Shown: positions 50,573 to 61,400 of the stretch, one piece after another | How positions within the stretch are numbered: position 1 is the first letter of the stretch | Layout: each line of letters starts with the position of its first letter | NCBI RefSeq assembly: GCF_035440685.1 | Contig: NZ_DAORMW010000023.1 | DNA length: 64,000 bases | Strand: one strand, 5' to 3' | Source: Accumulibacter appositus | GTDB taxonomy: Bacteria > Pseudomonadota > Gammaproteobacteria > Burkholderiales > Rhodocyclaceae | The notes under the pieces: generated by a model | What the model was told of the DNA's origin: nothing | The model's database searches: none | What the model saw: only the letters and a program-made list of their open reading frames with translations | Position numbers and translations under genes: made by a program

Positions 50573-51484
50573 GGTCGTGTCCTCCCTCCTGGATTCGATT
50601 GGGGCCTGGAAAAACGGCCCGAGAAATAGCTTCAAGTAGATCAATAGGTCGCGGATCGACTGCGGCAAGCGCTTTGATTCGTCTGGCCGAAAAAAAGCCT
50701 TCACGCCAACTTTTTGCAAGTCGTCCTGCAGCCTTTTTCGCCTTTCGCTGCTGCTCCATGGCTCATTGGCCTTGGCCGATACGACCAGACTGCATTGGAG
50801 TTTCTCCGCCGCCCGTGCAACAAGATCCTTCAGCAGTTCGTCGGGAACTTCATCCCATTCGCCCAGCGGAAAGTCGAAGCCGACGTCGATGAGATTGCTC
50901 TTTGCGAGCAATTCCTTGCGGATCAATTGCGTGCCGCTTTCCCCGGCGATGCCGAATTCCGCCAGCGGAGGCTCTGGGTGCAGCACATTGGCGGGCAGGT
51001 CGTTCGCACTGTCGAAGCGCAGCCCGAAGCGAAAAATGGCAGCGGCGAGAAGGCAGGCGATCAGCGGATCATCATGCCAGACGGGTTCATGCGGCGGGCG
51101 AGGTATTTCTACAGCCTTATCAGCTTCAATCCGGATCAATCGTTCCGCCGCAACCAGGGCAATCAGCATGAAATTATCGAATAGCGGACTGTTCCTCTCC
51201 AACCGAAAGGCTTTTACAGGGCCATCCCGACCCGAGAAGCAGCTCCGCAACCTCAGCAACACCTGCCTGCTGTCGTTCTCCGTTGCTACCTGGAAGACTG
51301 CCTCGCGGGTCAGCGGAGTCTGGCACCTGGAAAACACTTCTGCGCCAACAAAGGTCGGATCGCTTGCCAGCTTTTCCCAGTCTTCCTGCAGGCGCTGCCA
51401 TAGCATGCGTTGCATTTCGCTCTTGCTTTCAGGCAGCGCCCTAGCTTGTCCGCGCGCGGTCAGCGCCTGCGTCGTCTGCGACAT
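50120..51484 (-). CDS. Unrecognised 454-aa protein, first gene of the DGR operon
   Basis: No family was recognised. The N-terminal ~300 residues are mixed alpha/beta with conserved-looking LFDNFMLIALVAAERLIR and WHDDPLIACLLAAAIFRFGL. A second part starts at ATG 50572, MPNDDGKPPASVTNNNFFAPVNNLAQ, preceded eight bases earlier by GGAGG (50585-50581), so a separate ~150-aa product may be made. This C-terminal part has an NNFF/APVNN stretch and a helical domain, a pattern seen in small proteins of bacterial conflict loci. A -10-like TAGAAT lies upstream. Effector or adaptor roles are guesses. Confidence 0.6.
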   Translation of the reverse strand: MSQTTQALTARGQARALPESKSEMQRMLWQRLQEDWEKLASDPTFVGAEVFSRCQTPLTREAVFQVATENDSRQVLLRLRSCFSGRDGPVKAFRLERNSPLFDNFMLIALVAAERLIRIEADKAVEIPRPPHEPVWHDDPLIACLLAAAIFRFGLRFDSANDLPANVLHPEPPLAEFGIAGESGTQLIRKELLAKSNLIDVGFDFPLGEWDEVPDELLKDLVARAAEKLQCSLVVSAKANEPWSSSERRKRLQDDLQKVGVKAFFRPDESKRLPQSIRDLLIYLKLFLGPFFQAPIESRREDTTMPNDDGKPPASVTNNNFFAPVNNLAQANAPSSQAVAQGVINNGPQLTDLLSMLDAVQRAINACTEAPAGSAQRLKMEGDLSEIREVLKTEDRSKPNAKLVKRCLDGLKDAAGAVKNGSTIVETLTPVWEGLKNSWPDFAALVTGSGQAGT

Positions 51485-51516
51485 GGCTGGCCCCCCCGGC
51501 CCATGAAATTGCCATC

Positions 51517-51546
51517 ATTCTATGCCGAGCAGCGATTCCTTGTCAG
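51517..51546 (-). promoter_or_regulatory. Candidate promoter of the DGR/MoxR operon
   Basis: On the minus strand CTGACA (51546-51541) and TAGAAT (51522-51517) are 18 bp apart, 33 bp before the first ATG at 51484. A plausible sigma-70 promoter, found by eye only. Confidence 0.42.
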
Positions 51547-51650
51547 CGGCAGGGTGAACAGTGCAGGGCAGGGGGCAGCGGGGGCGACAGAGCGGATACA
51601 ATGCGCGCTGGCGCAGGATCGCTGCCGCGACGTCGGTCTGCGTCCGCGTC

Positions 51651-51850
51651 GGGCGGGCTCCTGCCGCGCAGCTCGAATCTCCGCACAAGGAATGGCCCGC
51701 ATGAATCTCTCCGATGTCCTCAAGGCACTCAACCAGGCGTCGGCTTTCGAGCTGTACCGCATGCGCGCGGCGATCGACCGGGTGCTCGAACAGCCGCACT
51801 GGCTGGAGTCGATTCGCTCACGGCTGCGCGTCGGGCAGAGCGTCACCTAT
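51651..51850 (+). repeat. Right direct repeat of the DGR island
   Basis: The right copy of the ~200-bp repeat (left copy 43092-43290), same orientation. It holds the ribosome site and 5' part of the intact gene. The distance between copies is about 8.56 kb and encloses the complete minus-strand operon. Confidence 0.88.
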
Positions 51851-52252
51851 TTCGAACCGCGAACGAATGCTTCCGAGACCGGGCAAATCATGGAACTGCG
51901 CCGCAAGCGCGCGCTGGTGCTGGAATTCGCGACGCAGAAGCGCTGGCTGATTGAGTATGCGGCGATCAATATCGATGGCGCCGACGTCGAGATTCGCGAA
52001 CAGCCGCTGAAGGGGCTGGGTCGCAACGAGGTGGCCGTCGGCGAGGTGGTCGGTTTCGTCGGCCGCGACCAGCAGCAGCGCAGCGGCAAGATCATTCGCC
52101 TCAACGACAAGACGGTGACCCTGCAGGTCGGGCGACAGCAGTGGCGGGTGGCGTACATGCTGCTGCACCGGGTGGTCGATGGGCAGGCGATTGACGGCGA
52201 AGTGCTCGAGATTGCAGGGCCGGCGGATAGCGGGCCGCAATTGCCTACATGA
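51701..52252 (+). CDS. Unrecognised 183-aa protein
   Basis: No family was recognised. An N-terminal helical part (MNLSDVLKALNQASAFELYRMRAAIDRVLEQPHWLESI) is followed by beta-rich halves with GQIMELRRKRALVLEFATQKRWLIEYAAINI and GKIIRLNDKTVTLQVGRQQWRVAYMLLHRVV, which look like repeated SH3/KOW-type barrels that may bind nucleic acid. AAGGA precedes ATG 51701; the frame extends upstream but lacks similarity there. The gene is divergent from the DGR operon and its 5' part is duplicated on the other side of it. Confidence 0.7.
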   Translation: MNLSDVLKALNQASAFELYRMRAAIDRVLEQPHWLESIRSRLRVGQSVTYFEPRTNASETGQIMELRRKRALVLEFATQKRWLIEYAAINIDGADVEIREQPLKGLGRNEVAVGEVVGFVGRDQQQRSGKIIRLNDKTVTLQVGRQQWRVAYMLLHRVVDGQAIDGEVLEIAGPADSGPQLPT

Positions 52253-52478
52253 CAGGCGGCAAGGCGTCGCCAGTGCCCGATAGCTGTTCAATCTTGTGCG
52301 AAACCCCTTAAACTGACGTTTTGCGTCTGGTGGGCGTGCTCGTCGCCCCGGCATATGGGACCGCTGGCCTTGCCGTGGCCAAGCCGATTGACCAACCGTT
52401 GCGCTGCCGTTCGCTGCCTAGTCGCCTGTTCGACTGTTCTGCACTGCCGGATTCGCTGCACGCTCGTTGAGGATCGCC

Positions 52479-55400
52479 ATGACCCGAAACCGTCCCCCGC
52501 TGCCTCACTGGGCTCCACGTCGTCTGACTATGGCGCTCGAAGCGCGTCACCTGTTCGATGGCGCTGCGCCGGCCGAAGTTGCCGCCGCCGTGCAGGACGA
52601 CGGCGCGGCGGCGGTTTTCGAGGCCTCGCCGCCGGCCGCCGTTGAGCCGGCGCCGCGCGAACTGATCGTCGTCGATAGTCGCGTCGCGCAGGATCTCGAC
52701 GTCAGCAAGTGGCTGGATCGCCAGGCGACCGTGCTGGTGCTCGACCAGCAGTCGGACGGGCTGGCGCAGATCGCCGCCGCGGTGGACGGCGAGCAGAACC
52801 TCGGCGCGATCCACATCCTGAGCCACGGGGTGCGCGAAGGGATCGTCCTCGGGCAGGGTCTGGTGGACCACAACGCGCTGCAGCGGCAGAGCGCGGTGCT
52901 GGCCAGGATCGGCGCCGCGCTGTCTGCCGACGGCGACATCCTCCTCTACGGCTGCGACCTGGCGGCCGACAACCGTGCGTTCATCGATACCCTGGCCGCC
53001 TTGACCCAGGCCGATGTCGCGGCGTCGACCGACGCCACCGGCAGTGCCGTGCTGGGTGGCGACTGGCTGCTGGAAGCGAACGCCGGCCCGATCGAGACGC
53101 GCGCGCTCGCCCTGACCAGCTTCGAGCGTCTGCTGGCGCCGCCGAGCATCGTCGGCGGCGGCGCACATTCAACCGCCGAAGACACGCCGCTGGTGATTAC
53201 CGGCGTCAGCATCAGCGATGTCGATGGCGATGATCAGACCGTTTCCCTGGCGGTCAGCAACGGCAGGGTCACGCTTGCCACGGGGAGTGGCGTGCGCATT
53301 GACAGTGGCGCCGACGACAGCGCAGAGATCGTTTTCAGTGGCACGCTGACGCAGGTCAACGCGGCCCTCCATGGCATGAGCTTTAGCCCGACCGCGGATT
53401 ATTTTGGTCCCGCGAGCATTGCTGTGGCGGCCTTCGATGGCGTCAATCTCTCCGCACCCTCGACCATCGCGCTGACCGTGACGCCGGTCGACGACCTGCC
53501 GGTGGGCGTTCCCGACCTGCTCACCGCGACCGAGGATGTTGGCCCGGTCTTGGGCGACGTGCTCGTCAACGACAACCTCTTCAATGTCGATTCACCGATC
53601 GATACGCTCAGCGTTATCGCCCTGCGTACCGGCACGGTCGCTGCCGGCAGCGGCACCGCCGGCAGCGTTGGCAACCCACTGGTCGGCAGCTACGGCAGCC
53701 TGACGGTCAACGCCAACGGTGGCTACAGCTACACGCTGGACAATGCGCTGGCGACGGTGCAGGCGTTGAGGAGTGGCGACACGCTCAGCGATCGCTTCAC
53801 CTATACCCTGAGCGACGGCCACAGCTCGGCACAAGCCGACATCACGGTGACCGTCGAGGGCAGCAACGACGCGCCGGAGATCATCGGCACGCCAGCCACC
53901 CTGGTCGCCAGCTCGATTCCGGAAAACGCCAGCAATGGCGAAAATCCGGGGGTGTCGATCAGCTCGCTGCTCGCCGACGTCGACAACCACCCGGTGGCCA
54001 GCGATATCGACGCTGGCAGCGATCTTGGTATCGCCATCTACGCCAGCAGCGTCAGCAACGGCATGAGCGGCGTCTGGCAGTACTCGCTCGACGGCGGGAG
54101 CAGCTGGACGCCGGTGGTGGCGGCGTTTTCCGCCACCGAGGCCTTGTTGCTGCCAGCGGCGGCAAAGCTGCGTTTCGTCGCCGACGACAACGCCGACGAC
54201 CGCATGGAATCGGGGATTGCCAGCCTCCAGTATTACGCCTGGGACGGCAGCGACGGCGCCAGCGCTGGCGACACTGCCGACGTAGGCAGCCGGGGAGGGG
54301 TCACGCCGTTCAGTACGGCGGGTCTCGCTGCCGACTTCATCGTCAGCGCGCGTAACGATGTTCCCACCTTGACGCCGGTCGCGCTGGTACTGGACGAAGG
54401 GAGCCCCGATCCCACGCCGATTACCGAAACTCAGCTGCCGGTCGTCGATCCGGACAACCAGAGCGATCAGTTGACTTACCGCGTCGAGGAGCTGCCCAGC
54501 AAGGGCGTCTTTCTCAAGAACGGCATTCCGCTCAGTGTCGGCGGTCTTTTTACTCAGGACGATGTGCTGGCCCGCAACATCAGTTACCGCTATACCAGTG
54601 GCGAGCTGTCGTCCGACGCCAGCGACAGCGTCTGGTTTACGCTGCGCGACGGTGCTGGTGGCGTGATTCTTCGCTTCGAACTGCCAATCACCATTCGCGA
54701 CGTCAACGCGCAGATTGCCATCACCGGGACGACGCAGGCCGTCCCCGAGCGGATCGGCGACGAGGCGAGCGACTTCACGGTGCTCAATCTCGGTTTGAAC
54801 GATGCCGACGGCGTCGACAGCGACATGACCCTGACCATCAGCTCGCTGCCCGATCCGCTGGTTGGCCGCCTGCAGTACTGGGATGGAAGCGCCTACGTCG
54901 ACGTCGTTGCCGGCCAGACCTTTCTCAATGCAGAGCTGCTGGCGGATCCGCTCAAGCCGCTGCGATTCATCTCCACCGGTGCCGAGCCGGCATTGGTTGC
55001 CGGCAGTGGCTACACGGGTCCGTTGCGGCCGAGCGCCAGCTTCGATGTCGAAGCCAGCGACAATAACCCGGCGCTGACGCCAACGACGAGCAGCGTCACG
55101 GTTACCCTGACCATCGAGGCGCGAAACGACGCGCCGCTACCCCTTACCCAGCTGCTCACCGCGCCACAGGGGGGGCCAGCGGTGGCGATAACTCCTGCTT
55201 TCCTGACCAGTACCGACACCGACAGCGATGCCGCCAAACGCGTCTACACCGTCAGCAGCTTTCCAAACGCCGGTCTGCTGCGTCTGAACGGGGTAATCAT
55301 CGGCCCCGGTGCGACCTTCACCGAAGCCGATCTGAGTGGCGGGCTGCTGACCTACACCCATGATGGCAGTGCCACCGATGCCAACCCGCTGAGCGTCGAA

Positions 55401-58400
55401 GACCACTTCGATTTCTCGGTCAACGACCGCGACGGGGGTGTCAGCAGCGGCACGCTGGAAATCAACGTCAGCCCGGTCACCCTGAGCGTGCCTGATCCGG
55501 GCGGCACGCTGCTGGGGATCACGCCCGAAGGTCTGTTCACCCCGATCACCAGCGTCACCCTGGCCGGCTCGGAAAGCTACGAGCTCTTGGCCGAGCCGGC
55601 GCACGGAACGCTCTATCTGAATGGCACTGCACTGTCAGCGCACGACATCTTCACCCAGGCGCAGTTGGCGGCGGGTGAGGTGGTCTACGTCAACCTCGGT
55701 GACGAACCTTCAGGCTACACGCCGACCAGCTACCGCGACGCGTTCACGGTCGCCCGCAACGGTCCTGGAATCACCGGGAACTCCACCGTTGAGCTGATCG
55801 TCACCCCGGTCGACGACGCGCCGACGATTTCACAGGGCAATCCGGACGGCGGCAGCTTGATGGAAGAAAGCGCCACCAGCGGCCTGGACCACTTCAACCT
55901 GAACGGCGCGACCAACGCCGTCAAGCTGACGGTGGCCAATCTGCAGTACGAAGATCCCGATACCGATCCTGCTGCCCTGTCCTATGTCCTGGAAAGCGCT
56001 CCGCTCGGTGGCGACCTGCGCCGCTGGGATGGAGCCGCCTGGGTTGCATTGGCTCAGGGCGGCAGTTTTGCGGCGCTGGACGTCGAAAATGGCAAGATTG
56101 CCTACTTCCACAGCGCCGACTCCGAACTGCGCAGCGACTCGATTACCGTCCACCTGCGCGACGGCGGCGTTGTGCAGGTGGGTGACGTGCTGACGACTTC
56201 GCCGCCGATCAGCGAGCAGGGCTTCGTCACCGTCGACGACGGCACCAACACGCTGGCCATCAACAAGGGACAGGTATCCCGCAGCCCGAGCCGCACGGTG
56301 ACCTTCACCATTGCCAACGTCAACGACGCGCCAGTGGCCAGCGACGGAACTTTCACGGTGGACGAGGGCTACAACACCGGCATGGGTGGCGTGGACGACA
56401 ATGACGGGCGGATCCGGATCCTCGACGCCAGCATCCTGGCGGCCAGCGACAGCGACAGCGACCTTGCCGACGACGCGACCTATACCATCGTCAGCCTGCC
56501 GCTGCACGGCTCGCTGGAGATTGATCTTGGCGCCGGTTTTGTGGCCCTCGCCGTTGACGAGCCGTTCGACCATGCCATGCTCACCGGGCGCCAGCTGCGC
56601 TACGTCCAGGACGGCAGCGAGTTCACCCTCGACAGTTTCACCTGGCGCGTGAACGATGAGGCCTCCGACGCGCCGGCCGCCCGGTACAGCAACGTCGCCA
56701 CCGTCACCATCAACATCCTGCCGCAGAACGACCCGCCGGTGGTCTTCAACAACACCGGCGCGACCATCGCCAACGGCAAGGCGGTGCCCGAAGGCGGCGT
56801 GAGAAACATCACCGCGGACATGCTGGGGTCGCTGTGGGGGGCTCCCGCGACGGACAGTACGGACGTCGACAACACCTATCGGCAGACGCAGTTTCGGATC
56901 ATTACCGCTGCGCAGAACGGCACGCTCTATCTCGACAACGCGGGGGCGATCACCTCACTGGGCGTCGGTGCATCGTTCATGCTCGATGACATCCAGAATG
57001 GCTATCTGAAATACCGCCACAACGGCTCGGAAACGCCGTTGACCGATTACTTCCGCTTCAAAATCTCGGACGGAAGTGGCGACAACGAGCCGGAGGAAAA
57101 CTTCAACTTCGAGATCATCCCGGTCAACGATGCGCCGCAGCTATCGGGGCTGAATCCGCTGACCTATTTCGAGGACGACGGCGCGACGCTGATCGACGCC
57201 TCGGTGCTCTTCAACGACGTCGACCTCGCCAACGGCAGCAGCTACAACCCCGGAACGACGCTGACCATTGCTTACACGTCCGGAGGCACTGCCGGCGACC
57301 AGCTCTCGGTGCGTCATCAGGGAACGGCGCTTGGTCAACTCAGCGTCGTCGGCAACACGGTGAGCTACAACGACGGGCTCGGGTCGGTGGCCATCGCGAC
57401 CATCGACGACGGCGGCAGCAACGGCGTCAATGGCAACAAGCTGCTGATCACCTTCAACGACAAGGCCAACGTCGTCGCAGTCAAGGCGGTGCTCGAAAAC
57501 CTGAGCTTCCATAACACCGACTTCGCCAACGCCTCGCAAGCCTCCGCACAGGCGACCCGATCGCTCAGCTACACCTTCGTCGATGGCGGCGGCACGGCGA
57601 GCTACGAGGACGACGCCGAGACCATCCTGGCGGGCGCAGACACCGTCACCGCCAGCAACACGATCATCGTCAAGCAGCGCAACGACGCGCCGATGATGAG
57701 CGCTGGCGACACCGCTCTGGTGCCGATTACTGAAGACGAGACCAGCAACGGGCAAAGCGTTCTCGTCTCGACGCTGCTCGGCGGCACCAGCGACGTCGAC
57801 ACTGACGCCGTTCAGGGCATCGCCGTCGATAGCCTGCTCTCTGGCAACGGTACCTGGCAGTATTCGCTGAACTCGACCAATGGCAGCGACGGCACCTGGA
57901 GTGCCGTCGGAAGCGTCACGGAGAACAGTTCGCTGTTGCTTTCCCCGACCGCCTGGCTGCGCTTCATTCCAAATGGCGAGAACGCCACCTCCGCCAACTT
58001 CACCTACCGCGCCTGGGACCAAACCACCGGTACCATCGGTGGTCGCGCCAACAGCGATTCCCGCGGCGGGACGACGGCCTTTTCCCTGCAGAGGAACACC
58101 GTCTCGCTGACCGTGACGGCAGTCAACGACGCGCCAGACCTTCCCAATGCCGAACTCAGCTTGACCCAGAGCGAGGACGCCGTGGCACCGGTCGGCGGCG
58201 CGGTCGGGACGCGGGTTTCGACCCTGCTCGACCACAGCATCGACGTCGACGACGGCGCGCTCAAGGGTGCTGCGATCTGGCTTGGCGCCGATGCCAGCAA
58301 TGGCAGTTGGTGGTACACCACCGACAATGGCGTTACTCCATGGCTGCCACTTGACGCCGCGGATGCGACGAACGCGCGTCTGCTGGCCGCCGATGCCCGG

Positions 58401-61400
58401 CTCTACTTCGTTCCCGATGCCGACTACAACGGGAGGCTGGACAAGGCATTGGCGCTGTACGCCTGGGATCAGAGCAGCGGCAACAACGGCGAGAGCTTCA
58501 ACGTCGGCGCCGCGCCCAAGGGGGGCACGACGGCGTTCTCCACCACGACCGATACGGTTTTGCTGACGGTGACGGCGCTCAACGACGCGCCGACAATCCT
58601 GACGAGTTCGCCGACCATCAATGCCATCGGTTTCGCCAACGAAAACACGCCCATTGTGCTCGGGCCGAATTTCACCCTCGGCGATATCGACCTGGAACGC
58701 TTTGAAGGCAGCAATCAGGGGCAGATTACCCTGTCCGTGCCGCACGGCGCTTTCGTACTGGATACCACGGGGGTGACGGTCACCGCCGGCACGCAGGCGA
58801 CCGATCGCGGCGCCGGCGACTGGGGTGGCGGCAGCAACACGCTGAGCTTTACCGGCACCCTGCTGCAGTTGCAGGCCGCCCTGGATACGGTCGAGTATGT
58901 GCCTGGCGACGATCCCGATACCTCGGAGACGATCACCGTCACCTTCAACGACCTGAACAACGCCGGCGCGGGTTCCGCCAGCGGCGGCTCTGACGTGCAT
59001 AGCGTCGAGACCCGCGTGGACATCAACAACATCGCTCCGGTGAACGACGCGCCAACATCCCTGCCCTTTGCGCCGCATACGGTTTCAGGCACTGAAGACA
59101 GCGTTGTTTTCTTTACCGGTGCCGACGCACTGAGTATCGCCGACGTCGATGCGCGCGACGACGAGATGGCGGTGACGCTGTCGATTCCGCAGGGCACGTT
59201 GACCCTCGGGACGATGACCGGAATTAGCTTCGCTAACGGCACCACGAACGGTAGCGGCAGCCTGGATCTTCGCGGCACGGTGGCCAATATCAACGCCGCG
59301 CTGGCCAGCCTCAGCTACACCCCGCTCGCGGATGCCAACTCGCTGAACGTCGCCGCCGCCGCCCGCACGCTGAGCTTTGCGGTCAGCGACCAGGGCTTCG
59401 GCCTCGCCGGCGTGGCGGGGGTAGCGCTCTCGGCACCGACCCGGGAGATCGTCATCGACCTCGCCGAGATCAATGACGATCCGCTACTCGACGTTGACGC
59501 GCTGGTGGGGATTCAGACCAGCGGCACGCTGGCAGCCACGGAGTCACGCGATGGCAGCACGGCGACCGTCGTCACCGGGATCACCCTCGCCGATCCTAAG
59601 GATATTGTTGACTCTGGCTATGGCGACGTCGAGCTGGAGGTCAGCGCGCTGCACGGCACACTGTCGCTCGACTTCGACGCTGGCGTCACGGCCGTCGTCA
59701 GCGGTCGCTCGATCACGCTCAGCGGCAGCATCGCCGCCATCAACGCGGCGATTGCCGTCGACAAGTTGAAGTACCTGCCGGACACCAATTTCAGCGGTCC
59801 CGATGTGCTCTCCCTGGCGTTCAACGACCGGGGCAACAGCGGTGGTGGCGAGCTGATCGCCTCCGGCTCTCTCGTGGTTACCGTTGCCGGCATCAACGAC
59901 GCACCGGTGTTTGCCGATCTCGGTGGCGGCGTCGTCTCCGATGCGAGCTTCGACGAGGACGGAACGGCAGTCGAGCTCGACACCGACGCGACCTTGAGCG
60001 ACCCCGAGCTGAGCGCTTTCAACAACTGGGGCGGCGCGGTGCTGACCCTGCAGCGCGCGGCAGTGCTTGGTAATCCTGGCACAGCGGCTACCGACGACAC
60101 TTTCGGGGTGACCGGTAGCGGCAACAGCGGCGTCAATTTCAGCGCCACCGATATACGCATCGACGCGACCGTGGTGGGCAGTTTCACCAACGCCGCTGGC
60201 GTGCTGACCATCAGCTTCAACGACGCCACGACGACCGCGCAGGCCAATCAGGTCCTGCGGGCGGTGACCTACAGCAACAGCAACGACAACCCGCCGTCGC
60301 AGGTGACCATCGGCTACACGATCAACGACGGCAATACCAATAGCGGTGCGACGGCGCAGGGCAGCGGCAACCCGCTGCTGGCGCTGGAAGGCAGTGGCGC
60401 GGTGGTGGTTGATATCACCGCCTACAACGATGCGCCGGTGTTGACCCTGGGCACTGGTCTGATGGACCAGTTCTTCGAAGACCGGGCAGCGAGCCAGATC
60501 GCGCCGAACGCCGTGCTGAGTGACCCTGAATTGTCGTTCCTGGCGAGCGGCAGTGGCGACTGGGGTGGCGCGCAGCTCTCGCTGCAACGCAGCAACGTTG
60601 CCAGCCCCAACCCCGACGACGTTTTCGGCGTTACGGGAAGCGGCGACGTCGGTGTCAATTTCTCCGGCGGCAACCTGCGCATCGATACCCGTGTCGTCGG
60701 CACGTTTACCAATGCCGGCGGCGCGTTCTCGCTTACTCTCGCTGCCGGGGTCAGCACAGCGGAAGCCCAGCGCGTGGCGCGGGAGCTGACCTATCGCAAT
60801 ACGCGGCAGACCCTCGGTCAGACGCAGCAAGAAAACTTCTCGCTGACCTGGACGGTCGATGATGGCAATAGCGGCGACATCGACACCGCCGGTCCGCAAG
60901 GGCTGGGCGGTGCCAAACAGGCGGCCGAAACACAAGCCATCACTCTGCGGGGAGTAAACGATGCGCCGGTGCTGGCGGATACCGTCCTCGCCATCGGCGC
61001 GCCCGAAGACAACGCGGCGCCGGTTGTTGGCGTGGCGGGCATCTTGGTGTCGTCGCTGACCGGCGGCGCCAGCGACGTCGACATGAATCCGCTGAAGGGC
61101 ATCGCCATCACCGACACGGACACGGCACTGGGCACCTGGCTCTACACGGTGGATGACGGTTCGTCCTGGATCTCGATCGGTAGCGTTGAGGAGAGCGGCG
61201 CCTTGCTGCTCCGTGACAGCGACCGGATTTACTTTCAGCCGAACACGGACGCGAACGGTACGGTGACCGCCGGACTGACCCTGCGCGCCTGGGATCAGTC
61301 GGGCGGCACCGCCGGCAACGCCGGCACCAAGGTGGACACCACCAGCAACGGCGGCATCACACCGTTTTCCACTGCCACCGACACCGTAGCGCTGACGGTT

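Noticed and set aside
43092..51850. Insertion-sequence or phage integration flanked by target duplication
   Set aside because: No transposase, integrase or tRNA attachment site lies in the interval, and a 200-bp duplication is far longer than a transposon's target duplication. Recombination through a shared segment fits better.
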